64,000 nucleotides of DNA. Source: Bradyrhizobium sp. 186. Lineage in GTDB: Bacteria > Pseudomonadota > Alphaproteobacteria > Rhizobiales > Xanthobacteraceae. The stretch is from NCBI RefSeq assembly GCF_023101685.1, contig NZ_CP082164.1, forward strand, positions 434,001-498,000, given 5' to 3'. Under the pieces are notes generated by a model that was not told the DNA's origin, searched no databases, and saw only the letters and a list, made by a program, of their open reading frames with translations. Both the position numbers and the translations under genes were made by a program. The number at the start of each line of letters is the position of its first letter. Positions within the stretch are counted from its first letter, which is position 1. Shown one piece after another: positions 8,343 through 17,681 of the stretch.

Positions 8343-10103
8343 TTACTGGACACGCAGCGGGTCAAGATCGAGCAGCTTGAACGCGGCCTCCTGGACGGAG
8401 GTTGGTGTGGAATGGAGCATGAAGCGATGCTTGGTGTGAAGGGGCACGCGCATCGTGTTTCGGACCAGCGTGCCGAGATGGGCGATGAGCGCATCGAAGC
8501 TCATGACGTGATGGCCGTCGGCTGATCGCTTTGTTGCCTTCTTGGCCTTCGCCGCCTCAGATGGTTCGGTCTTGGCGACGGGAGAGGTCCGTTCTCCCCG
8601 GGCGGCCTCAAGGTCGGTGTCGTGGAACAACAGCGGCGCCAAGGCTTCTCGCAGGTGCCATTCGACGTGATAGGCCAGCATGCACAGGAAGACATGGGCC
8701 CGCACGTGCTGTGCCGTCCAGTGGCGGATCGGCCGTATTTCGAGATCGATGGTTTTCATGGACCGGAAGCTGCGTTCGACTCGCGACAGGTCCTTGTAGG
8801 CCTGAACCGCCTCTGCAGCGTCGAGATGCCCAGCGGGTATGCTGGTTCGGATGACGTAGATGCCGTCGAGGCGAGCCTCTTCCTCGATCTGCTCGATCCG
8901 TCGCTGCCATGAGAGATAGCCATCGGCCACTTCGACGTCGAAGTGCTTGGCCATCTTCTTGCGGTCCAAAACCGCACCAACCGCGATGCCGATCTGGGCG
9001 GAACTGCGCAACGCAGAGTGTTTGCGCTGGACCTGCGCTTGAACGCGGGCAAGTTCGTGCTCGGTCGCGGCCAGCAGATCCTCGCGTTTGCGCGCTCGTT
9101 CGGCTGCCAGATCGCGATTGCGACAGACGATCAGCCGCTCGCCTGGGAACAGGTCAGGGGCGCTGATTTCGGCGAGATCGCGGTCATCGAACAGCGACAG
9201 CTGCAGCGGCCCGTTCTCCGCCGCCAAAGCCTGGATCGCCGGCGCGCGCAGGCAGGTGATCCAATCGACGCCCGCCGGCTTGAGATCATCGCGGATGCGT
9301 GCCGAGGTGATCATTCCCCGATCCCCGACCAACACCATACGGCTGATCCCGAAGCGATCCTTGATCTTTTGGACTTGAGAACTCAGCGTCTTCGGATCGG
9401 CCGTGTTGCCGTCGAAGACTTCAACCGCAATCGGCAGCCCCTCACGCGTACAGAGCAGCCCGTAGACAATCTGCGGCCGGTCGCCCCGGTGATCGCGGCT
9501 ATGGCCATAGCGCGCCAGCGGACAGCAGCGGCCCTCAAAGTAGGACGAGCTGACGTCGTAGAGCACCAGCACGCCGTCCTGGAGATGTCGCCGCGCCAAG
9601 CCGGTCTCGATCCGCGCCTGGCGCTCGACCAGCCAATCGAGCGCCTCATAGGCCTCGCGCTCCTTCACCTTGCCCAGGCGCAGAACCGATCCGAGGCTGG
9701 AGATTGCCGTCTCCTGATCCACCGCCCGTACAAAGCCAAGCTTCGAGCGTGGCGCAATCAACCGATCAACGATCATGGCTACCACCAGATCGTAATGGCG
9801 TCGCGATGCCTCATCCTTCGTCGTGCTTAAAATCAGCCGATCCAGTGCAATTCTGCGGATCGTCCCGAGCGCCGCTGCAACATGGCCGTGAGGCAGTGAG
9901 CGCTCGATTTGAATCTCGTCCGGTCCGGTGCCAATCACCGTGCCGCCCTTGAGCAGAGCCTTCAGTCCGCCAATCAAATCCACCGGCAGCTTGCTCAGAT
10001 TGGCCAAGGTCCGCTTCTGCGCGCGGCCATGCTCGTCGCGATACGCCTCCCGCAACAGCACCGCAGGCGGCGAGCCTCGATTGGGAATCGTCTCGATGAA
10101 CAT
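8343..10103 (-). CDS. IS1634 family transposase
   Basis: A 586-residue DDE transposase of the IS4/IS1634 type. Visible blocks include LYDVSSSYFEG (first aspartate region), VFDGNTADPKT, MVLVGDRGMI (second aspartate) and, near the C-terminus, YKDLSRVERSFRSMKT followed by HVRAHVFLCMLAYH, the YREK-like region carrying the catalytic glutamate. No frameshift or stop is seen. The ATG at 10103 is used; a TTG two codons upstream is possible. The start codon lies within an 11-bp inverted repeat, see the separate entry. Confidence 0.92.
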   Translation of the reverse strand: MFIETIPNRGSPPAVLLREAYRDEHGRAQKRTLANLSKLPVDLIGGLKALLKGGTVIGTGPDEIQIERSLPHGHVAAALGTIRRIALDRLILSTTKDEASRRHYDLVVAMIVDRLIAPRSKLGFVRAVDQETAISSLGSVLRLGKVKEREAYEALDWLVERQARIETGLARRHLQDGVLVLYDVSSSYFEGRCCPLARYGHSRDHRGDRPQIVYGLLCTREGLPIAVEVFDGNTADPKTLSSQVQKIKDRFGISRMVLVGDRGMITSARIRDDLKPAGVDWITCLRAPAIQALAAENGPLQLSLFDDRDLAEISAPDLFPGERLIVCRNRDLAAERARKREDLLAATEHELARVQAQVQRKHSALRSSAQIGIAVGAVLDRKKMAKHFDVEVADGYLSWQRRIEQIEEEARLDGIYVIRTSIPAGHLDAAEAVQAYKDLSRVERSFRSMKTIDLEIRPIRHWTAQHVRAHVFLCMLAYHVEWHLREALAPLLFHDTDLEAARGERTSPVAKTEPSEAAKAKKATKRSADGHHVMSFDALIAHLGTLVRNTMRVPLHTKHRFMLHSTPTSVQEAAFKLLDLDPLRVQ

Positions 10104-10139
10104 TCCCAAATCGAATCACATCTCGACTGATTTGGGAAT
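10102..10139. promoter_or_regulatory. Inverted repeat over the IS1634 transposase start
   Basis: ATTCCCAAATC (10102-10112) and GATTTGGGAAT (10129-10139) are perfect 11-bp inverted arms separated by 16 nt; the transposase start codon overlaps the proximal arm. In mRNA entering from outside, this hairpin would hide the start, a known way for insertion sequences to limit expression from flanking promoters. It could equally be an operator. Function is inferred. Confidence 0.5.
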
Positions 10140-10284
10140 CCCCGTTACATGGATACAAACTGCAAACTACTCTCCGCCCATCCGCCCGAAAGGATTCGTC
10201 TTTCAGGTCAAACCAAGCGCAAACTTCGGGCTAAAGCGCGAAGCGCGTCTTCAGATGCCCCGGCTATCCACGTCCGAGGCGCAC

Positions 10285-10328
10285 GGATCGAAGAACGTGG
10301 ATGCCCGGGACAAGCCCGGGCATGACGG
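10285..10328. repeat. Family C intergenic repeat (right part)
   Basis: The segment AACGTGGATGCCCGGGACAA and the following AGCCCGGGCATGACG match the right half of the longer copy at 15478-15561. It lies just beyond the IS1634 target site and ends only 11 bp before the MFS gene start, so it supplies most of that gene's leader. Confidence 0.7.
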
Positions 10329-10338
10329 AGTAAGCGGC

Positions 10339-11571
10339 ATGCTCGACAATCCTCAACGTCCCACGATCGACGAATCCTCGCTCCGCTACCAAGGCTGGCG
10401 CATCGTCGCGGTCTGCTTTTTGCTGGCGACCTTCGGTTGGGGCCTCGGCTTCTATGGCCAGAGCGTCTACGTCGCCGAGCTCCAGCGCGCGCACGGCTGG
10501 TCGGCCTCGCTGATTTCCTCGGGCACGACGTTCTTCTATCTGTTCGGCGCGCTGCTCGTCGTCTTCGTCGGCGAGGCCGTCAACAAGTATGGGCCGCGGC
10601 TCGGCCTGATCGCGGGCACGCTGGCGATGTCAGCCGCCGCGGTTGCGATCGGCGCGGTGCGCGAGCCCTGGCAGCTTTATCTGGCGAATGCCGTGCTCGC
10701 GTTCGGCTGGGCCGGCACCAGCCTTGCGATGATCACCAACACGATCAGCCTGTGGTTCGACCAGAAGCGCGGCATGGCGATCAGCCTGGCGCTCAACGGC
10801 GCAAGTTTCGGCGGCATCGTCGGCGTGCCGCTGCTGGTGACCTTGATCGGTCATGTCGGCTTCGCCAGCGCGATGTTTACCGTCGCCGGCGCCATGCTGG
10901 TGCTGCTGGTGCCGGTGATCCTGATCGTCGTCGGCCGGCCGCCTGATCTCCATGGCTGGCGTGGAACAGAGAAACCGAAGCCGCAATCGTCGGCGCAGAT
11001 CCGCAAGCACGCAATGCGCGATGTCGGCTTCCTCACCGTGACGACCGCGTTCGCGCTGGTGCTGTTCGCGCAGGTCGGCTTCATCGTGCACCTGATCTCG
11101 TTCCTCGATCCCGTGATAGGCCGCGAGCGTGCGGCTGTCGCGGTGGCGGTGCTGACGGCGATGGCCGTGGTCGGCCGCGTGCTGTTCTCGATGGTGATCG
11201 ACCGGCTCAATCAACGCCTTGCTTCCGCGCTGTCGTTCCTGAGCCAGGCGGCTGCGCTGTGCGTCGTCATCAACCTGCACAACGACTATGTGCTGATCGC
11301 GGCCTGCGCGGTGTTCGGCTTCTCGGTCGGCAACCTCATCACGCTGCCGTCGCTGATCGTGCAGCAGGAGTTCGATTCCGCCTCGTTCGGCGTGCTGATC
11401 AGCCTCAACACCGCGATCAACCAGGTGACTTACGCGTTCGGGCCCGGCGTGGTCGGCATCCTGCGAGATTTCTCCGGCGGCTATTCGCTGCCGTTCTACC
11501 TCTGCATCGCATTGGAAATAGTGGCGGCGGCGCTGATTATGGTGCGCGGCTCGCGCGTTCGAACGTCGTAG
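10339..11571 (+). CDS. MFS transporter, OxlT-like
   Basis: A 410-residue twelve-segment major facilitator protein. The N-terminal half (WGLGFYGQSVYVAELQRAHG) and WFDQKRGMAISLALNG resemble monocarboxylate/oxalate-type MFS carriers, but the substrate cannot be assigned. The ATG at 10339 follows a purine-rich site within the preceding repeat and is the first methionine before the hydrophobic core. The IS1634 insertion lies 110 bp upstream and has probably separated this gene from whatever originally preceded it. No obvious functional partner is adjacent. Confidence 0.87.
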   Translation: MLDNPQRPTIDESSLRYQGWRIVAVCFLLATFGWGLGFYGQSVYVAELQRAHGWSASLISSGTTFFYLFGALLVVFVGEAVNKYGPRLGLIAGTLAMSAAAVAIGAVREPWQLYLANAVLAFGWAGTSLAMITNTISLWFDQKRGMAISLALNGASFGGIVGVPLLVTLIGHVGFASAMFTVAGAMLVLLVPVILIVVGRPPDLHGWRGTEKPKPQSSAQIRKHAMRDVGFLTVTTAFALVLFAQVGFIVHLISFLDPVIGRERAAVAVAVLTAMAVVGRVLFSMVIDRLNQRLASALSFLSQAAALCVVINLHNDYVLIAACAVFGFSVGNLITLPSLIVQQEFDSASFGVLISLNTAINQVTYAFGPGVVGILRDFSGGYSLPFYLCIALEIVAAALIMVRGSRVRTS

Positions 11572-11660
11572 GGTGGGCAAAGGCGCGTAGCGGCGTGCCC
11601 ACCGCCTCACTCTCTACTCGCCGAAGAGTTGGTGGGCACGCTTCGCTTTGCCCACCCTAC
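11569..11660. repeat. Family E palindromic repeat
   Basis: GTAGGGTGGGCAAAG at the left is repeated inverted as CTTTGCCCACCCTAC at the right, with inner arms GGCGTGCCCACC and GGTGGGCACGC. It sits between the convergent MFS and VOC genes and overlaps the last codon of the MFS gene. One copy is seen in this window. Confidence 0.75.
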
Positions 11661-11664
11661 GGCA

Positions 11665-12159
11665 TCACGCCTCTCGCTGCCTCAACAGATCCTCAAGGTC
11701 CAGCCGCTTCGTGACCATCGCAAGCTTCCCGTCCGCCCCAAACGGCCATTGCTCCCTGGGACGGTCCCGATAGAGCTCGACGCCGTTCTCGTCGGGATCG
11801 CGCAAATACAGCGCTTCGCTGACACCGTGGTCGCTGGCGCCGTCGAGCGCAATGCCGGCCGACAGCACGCGATGCAGCGCGTCCGCCAGCGCCGGCCGCG
11901 TCGGATACAGGATCGCGGTGTGATAGAGCCCGGTCGTGCCCGGCGGCGGCGGTGAGCCGCCTTTGCTTTCCCAGGTGTTGAGCCCGATGTGGTGATGATA
12001 GCCGCCGGCCGAGATGAAGGCCGCACCGGAGCCCATGCGCTGCATCAGCTCGAAGCCGAGGACACCGCAATAGAAGCCGAGCGCACGATCGAGATCGGCG
12101 ACCTTGAGGTGAACGTGGCCGATCCTGGTACCGGCATTGACCGCTGGATTCTGCGACAT
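11665..12159 (-). CDS. VOC family (glyoxalase/extradiol dioxygenase-like) protein
   Basis: A 164-residue vicinal-oxygen-chelate protein. Two beta-alpha-beta modules are visible: HVHLKVADLDRALGFYCGVL, GGYHHHIGLNTWES, YHTAILYPTR and the final metal-ligand strand NGVELYRDRP. The pattern resembles CatE-like catechol 2,3-dioxygenase domain proteins, but a reaction cannot be fixed. It lies 110 bp downstream of a carboxymuconolactone decarboxylase-like gene on the same strand and may be co-transcribed with it. Confidence 0.85.
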   Translation of the reverse strand: MSQNPAVNAGTRIGHVHLKVADLDRALGFYCGVLGFELMQRMGSGAAFISAGGYHHHIGLNTWESKGGSPPPPGTTGLYHTAILYPTRPALADALHRVLSAGIALDGASDHGVSEALYLRDPDENGVELYRDRPREQWPFGADGKLAMVTKRLDLEDLLRQREA

Positions 12160-12269
12160 GTGAGTGCTCCGTTGACGAGGTCCACATAGGCGGGGCTTCG
12201 GGACGGCGCCATGAGCGATCCTGGAAACCCAGCGTTTCCGGATGAGCAACTGCGCATCCGGTTGAGCAA

Positions 12270-12815
12270 TCAAGCGAGGTCCGACACCTCGCCCTCTGGC
12301 AGCCCGAACTCGAACGTGTTCAGCGTCATCGACACCAGCGTGTAGTAGCCGCACAGTCCGATCACTTCGACCACGCCGCGCTCGCCAAGCACGTTCACCG
12401 CGTCGTCATAGAGGCCCTTCTCGACACCATGGCCCTCATGCAGCGACTTCGCCACATCGTAGATCATCTTGCCCTTGGCATCGTCGAATTCCGGCGTGCG
12501 GCGGTCGCGGATCGCGTCGATGATCTCCTCCTTCATGCCGCCCTGGAGCGCCAGACGCTTATGCGCATACCATTCGTAATGCGCAGTCCAGTGCCGCGCC
12601 GTCACCAGGATCGCGATCTCCGAGAGCTTGGCAGGAAATACCGTATCGAAGCGCAAGACCTCGCCGAGCCGAGTGGCGTGACGGGCCATCTCCGGGCTGC
12701 TGAGCCAGGCCATCATCGGCGCCGGCGGCTTGCCGCGTTTACCGGCAATGGACTCGTCATAGGTCTGCCGCTGGCTGTCGTTCATTTCGCCAGGCGAAAG
12801 TAGTTTCAGGCGCAT
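12270..12815 (-). CDS. Carboxymuconolactone decarboxylase family protein
   Basis: A 181-residue all-helical protein of the CMD/AhpD fold, recognisable from AILVTARHWTAHYEWYAHKR and the C-terminal GLCGYYTLVSMTLNTFEFGL. The redox CxxC motif of AhpD is absent, so a peroxidase-partner role is unlikely. Members of this subgroup have no settled function. It faces an acyl-CoA dehydrogenase gene across 156 bp that must hold divergent promoters. Confidence 0.85.
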   Translation of the reverse strand: MRLKLLSPGEMNDSQRQTYDESIAGKRGKPPAPMMAWLSSPEMARHATRLGEVLRFDTVFPAKLSEIAILVTARHWTAHYEWYAHKRLALQGGMKEEIIDAIRDRRTPEFDDAKGKMIYDVAKSLHEGHGVEKGLYDDAVNVLGERGVVEVIGLCGYYTLVSMTLNTFEFGLPEGEVSDLA

Positions 12816-12971
12816 TCTCGTTTCCTCTTTATTTTCAAGCCTCGCCGCGGAGGCGACTATAGCCCAATGCGGCTCGGCATGCGCGGCGGCTGCTGCGGAA
12901 GTGGTTGAATTCCGCGGGGCGATGGCTCAGAGTCGCCGGCAACAAGTCGATTTGATTGATGGAAACGACCC

Positions 12972-14186
<1,215 letters not shown>

Positions 14187-14191
14187 TTTCA

Positions 14192-14271
14192 CGTCGTTCC
14201 GGGGCGCGCGACAGCGCGAACCCGGAACCTCGAGATTCCGGGTTCGCGTCTTCGACGCGCCCCGGAATGAC
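14192..14271. repeat. Family F palindromic repeat
   Basis: CGTCGTTCCGGGGCGCG at the left is matched inverted by GACGCGCCCCGGAATGAC at the right, with the inner pair GCGAACCCGGAA / TTCCGGGTTCGC. It fills most of the gap between the two acyl-CoA dehydrogenase genes and would form a strong hairpin in their mRNA. Confidence 0.75.
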
Positions 14272-14312
14272 ATCAACAAATTGTATTTCGCCAGACGCTA
14301 GAGACTTGCACC

Positions 14313-15452
14313 ATGGCCCTCGTCCTCACCGAAGAACAATCGATGCTCCGCGACAGCGCGCGCGGGCTGATCAGCGACAAGGCGCCGGTGTCGCATCTGC
14401 GCCACTTGCGCGATTCCAAGGATCCGACCGGCTTCTCCAAGGAATTCTGGCATTCCTTCGCCGAGATGGGCTTCGCCGGCCTGCTGGTGCCGGAAGAGTT
14501 CGGCGGCAGCGGTCTCGGCTTCGTCGAGGCCGGCGTCGTGGTGGAGGAGATCGGCCGCACGCTGATGCCGTCGCCGTTCCTCGCCACCAGCGTGGTGGCG
14601 GCGTCGGCACTGAACCGCGGCGGCAACGCGGCGCAGAAGTCGGAATATTTGCCGAAGATCTCCAACGGCTCGCTGCTCGCGACGCTCGCAGTTGACGAAG
14701 GCGCAAAGCACCGTCCGCTCAAGACCAGCCTCCAGGCCGTGCGCGCCGGCAACGGCTTCAAGCTGAGCGGTGCCAAAGCCCTCGTTGTTGACGGCCACGT
14801 CGCCGATCTTCTCATCGTCGCCGCGCGCACCGCTGGCTCGGCCGGCGAGCGCGATGGGTTGACGCTGTTCCTGGTCAATCCCAAGACCAGGGGCGTTGCG
14901 GTCGAGCGCACAATCATGGTCGACGCGCACAATGCGGCGCGGATCGAGTTCGCCAATGTCGAGGTCAATGCCGACAGCGTGCTCGGCGAGGTCGATCAGG
15001 GTGCTGCGCTACTGGATGGCGTGCTCGACATCGGCCGCGGCGGCGTGGCCTCCGAAATGGTGGGCCTCAGCGAAGAGGTGTTCAACCGCACCGTCGAGTA
15101 CCTGAAGAACCGCAAGCAGTTCGGCAAGCTGATCGGCGAATTCCAGGCGCTCCAGCACCGCGCCGCCGAACTCTATGTCGACATCGAGATCACCCGCGCT
15201 GCCGTGATGAAGGCGCTCCAGGCGCTCGATACGGATGTCGCCAAGGCCGCATCGGCCGTCGCGGTGGCAAAAGCCCGCGCCGGCACCACCGCCACCCGCG
15301 CGGTGCAGGAAGGCGTGCAGATGCATGGCGGCATGGGCATGACCGACCAGTTCGATATCGGCTTCTTCATGAAGCGCGCGCGGGTTTGTGAGGAACTGTT
15401 CGGCGATACGAACTACCACACCGAGCAGCTCGCCCGGGGGCGGGGGTATTGA
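14313..15452 (+). CDS. Acyl-CoA dehydrogenase (small-subunit-like)
   Basis: A 379-residue acyl-CoA dehydrogenase. Recognisable blocks are GLLVPEEFGGSGLGFVEAG, KALVVDGHVADLLIVAART, ANVEVNADSVLGEVDQG, YLKNRKQFGKLIGEFQALQH and the C-terminal QMHGGMGMTDQFDIGFFMKR. It begins about 126 bp after the first acyl-CoA dehydrogenase gene on the same strand, separated by a hairpin-forming repeat, and probably acts with it. The substrate cannot be read from the sequence. Confidence 0.92.
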   Translation: MALVLTEEQSMLRDSARGLISDKAPVSHLRHLRDSKDPTGFSKEFWHSFAEMGFAGLLVPEEFGGSGLGFVEAGVVVEEIGRTLMPSPFLATSVVAASALNRGGNAAQKSEYLPKISNGSLLATLAVDEGAKHRPLKTSLQAVRAGNGFKLSGAKALVVDGHVADLLIVAARTAGSAGERDGLTLFLVNPKTRGVAVERTIMVDAHNAARIEFANVEVNADSVLGEVDQGAALLDGVLDIGRGGVASEMVGLSEEVFNRTVEYLKNRKQFGKLIGEFQALQHRAAELYVDIEITRAAVMKALQALDTDVAKAASAVAVAKARAGTTATRAVQEGVQMHGGMGMTDQFDIGFFMKRARVCEELFGDTNYHTEQLARGRGY

Positions 15453-15477
15453 GGCGGGGGGCGACGCGCGACTGAGG

Positions 15478-15561
15478 TCGTCATGGCCGGGCTTGTCCCG
15501 GCCATCCACGTTCTTTCGGTGCTGCAAAACGTGGATGCCCGGGACAAGCCCGGGCATGACG
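15478..15561. repeat. Family C palindromic repeat, full copy
   Basis: GTCATGGCCGGGCTTGTCCC at the left pairs with GGGACAAGCCCGGGCATGAC at the right, with inner arms CCATCCACGTT / AACGTGGATG. The right half recurs at 10285-10328. It lies between convergent genes. Confidence 0.8.
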
Positions 15562-15590
15562 ATTGAGAGCGTGGCTGCGCTCGAAGCTTA

Positions 15591-16631
15591 TTACCGCACC
15601 GGCGGCGCGTACTGCACGCCACCTGCATTCCAGAGCTGGTTCATGCCGCGCGGGATCTTCAGCTTGGACTTCTCGCCGATGTTGCGCTCGTACATCTCGC
15701 CGTAATTGCCGACGTTGCGGATGATGCGGACGACCCAGTCCTTGGTGAGGCCGAGCTGCTCGCCGTAATTGCCTTCGGTGCCGACCAGCCGCATCACCTC
15801 GGGCTTCTTCGACTTCAAGGCATCGTCGATGTTCTCCGAGCTGACGCCGAGCTCTTCCGCGTTGATCATCGCATAAAGCGTCCACTTCACGATCATCATC
15901 CAGTCGTCGTCGCGCTGGCGCACGACGGGCGCGAGCGGCTCCTTGGAGATCATGTCCGGCAGGATCATGTGGTCGCCGGGCTTGCCGAGGTTCAGCCGCA
16001 GCGCATAGAGCTGGGAGACGTCGGCAGTGAGCGTATCGCACTTGCCGGTGTCGTAGGCCTTCACGACGTCATCCAGCTTGTCGAACTTCACCTCTTCATA
16101 CTTCATGTTGTTGGCACGGAAGTAGTCGGCGACGTTGAGTGCCGTGGTGGTTCCCGACTGCACGCAAACCTTGCTGCCGGTCAGGTCCAGCGCGGTCTCC
16201 TTGTTGCGCGAGCGCGGCAGCATGAAGCCCGCGCCGTCGTAATAGGCCACCGCCGGGAAATAGAGGTCGTAGTCGAGTTCGCGCGCCATGCTCCAGGTCG
16301 AGTTGCGCGAGAGGATGTCCACCTTGCGGCTCTGCAATTCCTTGAAGCGCTCGCTGGCGTCGAGCGGCACGAATTTGGCCTTGGCCGGATCGTTGAAGAT
16401 CGCGGCGGCCACCGCGCGGCAGAAATCGACGTCGAAACCGGTCCAGTTGCCCTTGTCGTCGGGGATCGAGAAGCCCGGCAGGCCCTTGTTGACGCCGCAC
16501 AGCACCTCGCCGCGGCGGACGGTGCGCTTCAGCGTGCGGGTGTCGTAGAACTCATAGATCACCGCCAGGACGCCGACCAGCACGGCAACCGCGAGCCCGA
16601 TCAGCAGGCCGCCTCGAAATGTGCGCATCAT
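15591..16631 (-). CDS. Amino acid ABC transporter binding protein (AapJ-like), orphan
   Basis: A 346-residue periplasmic binding protein of the general/polar amino acid type (SBP_bac_3). Evidence is the series GVNKGLPGFSIPDDKGNWTG, FDVDFCRAVAAAIF, LSRNSTWSMARE, VCVQSGTTTALNVADYF and CDTLTADVSQLYALR. The N-terminus is one long hydrophobic helix with a charged start and no obvious cleavage site, so it may remain membrane-anchored. No permease or ATPase gene lies nearby. It is preceded on the same strand by an L,D-transpeptidase gene, with a repeat between. Confidence 0.88.
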   Translation of the reverse strand: MMRTFRGGLLIGLAVAVLVGVLAVIYEFYDTRTLKRTVRRGEVLCGVNKGLPGFSIPDDKGNWTGFDVDFCRAVAAAIFNDPAKAKFVPLDASERFKELQSRKVDILSRNSTWSMARELDYDLYFPAVAYYDGAGFMLPRSRNKETALDLTGSKVCVQSGTTTALNVADYFRANNMKYEEVKFDKLDDVVKAYDTGKCDTLTADVSQLYALRLNLGKPGDHMILPDMISKEPLAPVVRQRDDDWMMIVKWTLYAMINAEELGVSSENIDDALKSKKPEVMRLVGTEGNYGEQLGLTKDWVVRIIRNVGNYGEMYERNIGEKSKLKIPRGMNQLWNAGGVQYAPPVR

Positions 16632-16680
16632 GTTGCTCTCTCGAAAATATCGGGAAAAGGAATTTGGGCGAGGGCGGGAA

Positions 16681-16731
16681 GCATGATCCGGAAAAGTGCG
16701 AAGCGGTTTTCCGAAAAGATCATGCTCAAAC
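16681..16731. repeat. Family D palindromic repeat, copy 1
   Basis: GCATGATCCGGAAAAGTG at the left is mirrored by CCGAAAAGATCATGC at the right. A second copy is at 35205-35257. It sits in the leader of the AapJ-like gene. Similar short palindromes are frequent upstream of genes in Bradyrhizobium and relatives; their function is unknown. Confidence 0.8.
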
Positions 16732-16739
16732 GATAACCC

Positions 16740-17333
16740 TTACAGTTCAGGCTTCTGCCGCACCACGACCTTGGTGCCGACCGGAACGCGGTCATAGAGA
16801 TCGGCGACGTCGTTGTTGACCAGCCGGAAACAGCCTGAGGAGACCTTGGTGCCGATCGTATCGGGACGGTTGGTGCCGTGGATGCGATAGACGGTGGTGC
16901 CGAGATACATGGCGCGGGCGCCGAGCGGATTGCCGGGGCCGCCGGCCATGAAGCGCGGCAGATAGGGCTGGCGCTGGATCATCTCCGGCGGGGGCGTCCA
17001 GTCCGGCCATTCCGCCTTCTTGGCGATGTTCAGCAGACCCTGCCACTGAAAGCCGTCACGGCCGACGCCGATGCCGTAGCGGATCGCGCGTCCGCCGGGC
17101 TGCACCAGATAGAGGTGGCGCTCGGAAGTTGAGATGATGATGGTGCCTGGCGGCTCCGTCGTGCGGAAGTAAACCACCTGCTTCTGCCATTCCGGATCGA
17201 GCTCATAGGCGTCGTCAGCCACCAGACCGGGCTCGTCGCCGCGGTCAGGCTGCTGGGCGACGGCCTGGGGCGCAGACAGGATCAGGCCGATCGCGGCCAA
17301 AAACATCCCCGTCAGACGACGAAAATCCGTCAT
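16740..17333 (-). CDS. L,D-transpeptidase (YkuD domain)
   Basis: A 197-residue exported protein with a Sec signal peptide (cleavage near residue 26) and one YkuD domain that would make or edit 3-3 peptidoglycan cross-links or anchor proteins. The catalytic core is visible: YRIHGTN, then SSGCFRLVNNDVADLYDRV with the nucleophilic cysteine. The histidine of the common SHGC motif is serine here, a change also seen in other rhizobial members. Other family segments are ISTSERHLYLVQPGG and GPGNPLGARAMYLG. Confidence 0.92.
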   Translation of the reverse strand: MTDFRRLTGMFLAAIGLILSAPQAVAQQPDRGDEPGLVADDAYELDPEWQKQVVYFRTTEPPGTIIISTSERHLYLVQPGGRAIRYGIGVGRDGFQWQGLLNIAKKAEWPDWTPPPEMIQRQPYLPRFMAGGPGNPLGARAMYLGTTVYRIHGTNRPDTIGTKVSSGCFRLVNNDVADLYDRVPVGTKVVVRQKPEL

Positions 17334-17520
17334 TTCAAGCTCTCCCCGCTGCCACTGCGCAAATCATCCGGAACCATCTGAACTCAGGGGCAGCTTCGTG
17401 GCAAGTTGATGGCGCGCCCGGCTGGTATGTCACGAGAATACTTTGGTTTTTTGACGGGACCGGGCAATGCCACAAACAGGGGATGGCGCGAAAAGCACAG
17501 ATTGTCGCCGCGGTGGCAGT

Positions 17521-17637
17521 GCGCTCCCTCTCCCGCTTGCGGGAGTGGGGAGAGGGTATCTCCGCAGCGAGACTCCCCCAGAGGAGAGAGCCCTCACCCG
17601 GCGCTGCGCGCCGACCTCTCCCGCAAGCGGGAGAGGT
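17521..17637. repeat. Family A palindromic intergenic repeat, copy 2
   Basis: CCTCTCCCGCTTGCGGGAG at the left and CTCTCCCGCAAGCGGGAGAG at the right flank an inner CGGCGCTGCGCGCCG stem. It is the main content of the 348-bp gap between the L,D-transpeptidase start and the next gene. The rest of the gap shows no gene; it must hold the L,D-transpeptidase promoter. Confidence 0.85.
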
Positions 17638-17681
17638 TGAGGGAGTGCGCGGCCACTTCACGTGCGCCAACAGGCATCCTG

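Larger units (their letters stand above)
8273..10229 (-). mobile_element. Complete IS1634-type insertion sequence with target duplication
   Basis: The 1957-bp element has terminal inverted repeats that match at 16 of 17 positions: CCGAAGTTTTCGCTTGG at 8273-8289 and the complement of CCAAGCGCAAACTTCGG at 10213-10229. It is flanked directly by the 6-bp repeat GCTAAA (8267-8272 and 10230-10235), the target-site duplication, in line with the 5-6 bp usual for IS1634. The single gene is an intact transposase read leftwards. Intact ends, gene and duplication point to a recent and possibly active insertion. The right flank continues into a family C intergenic repeat, so the target was intergenic repeat DNA. 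Confidence 0.93.
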
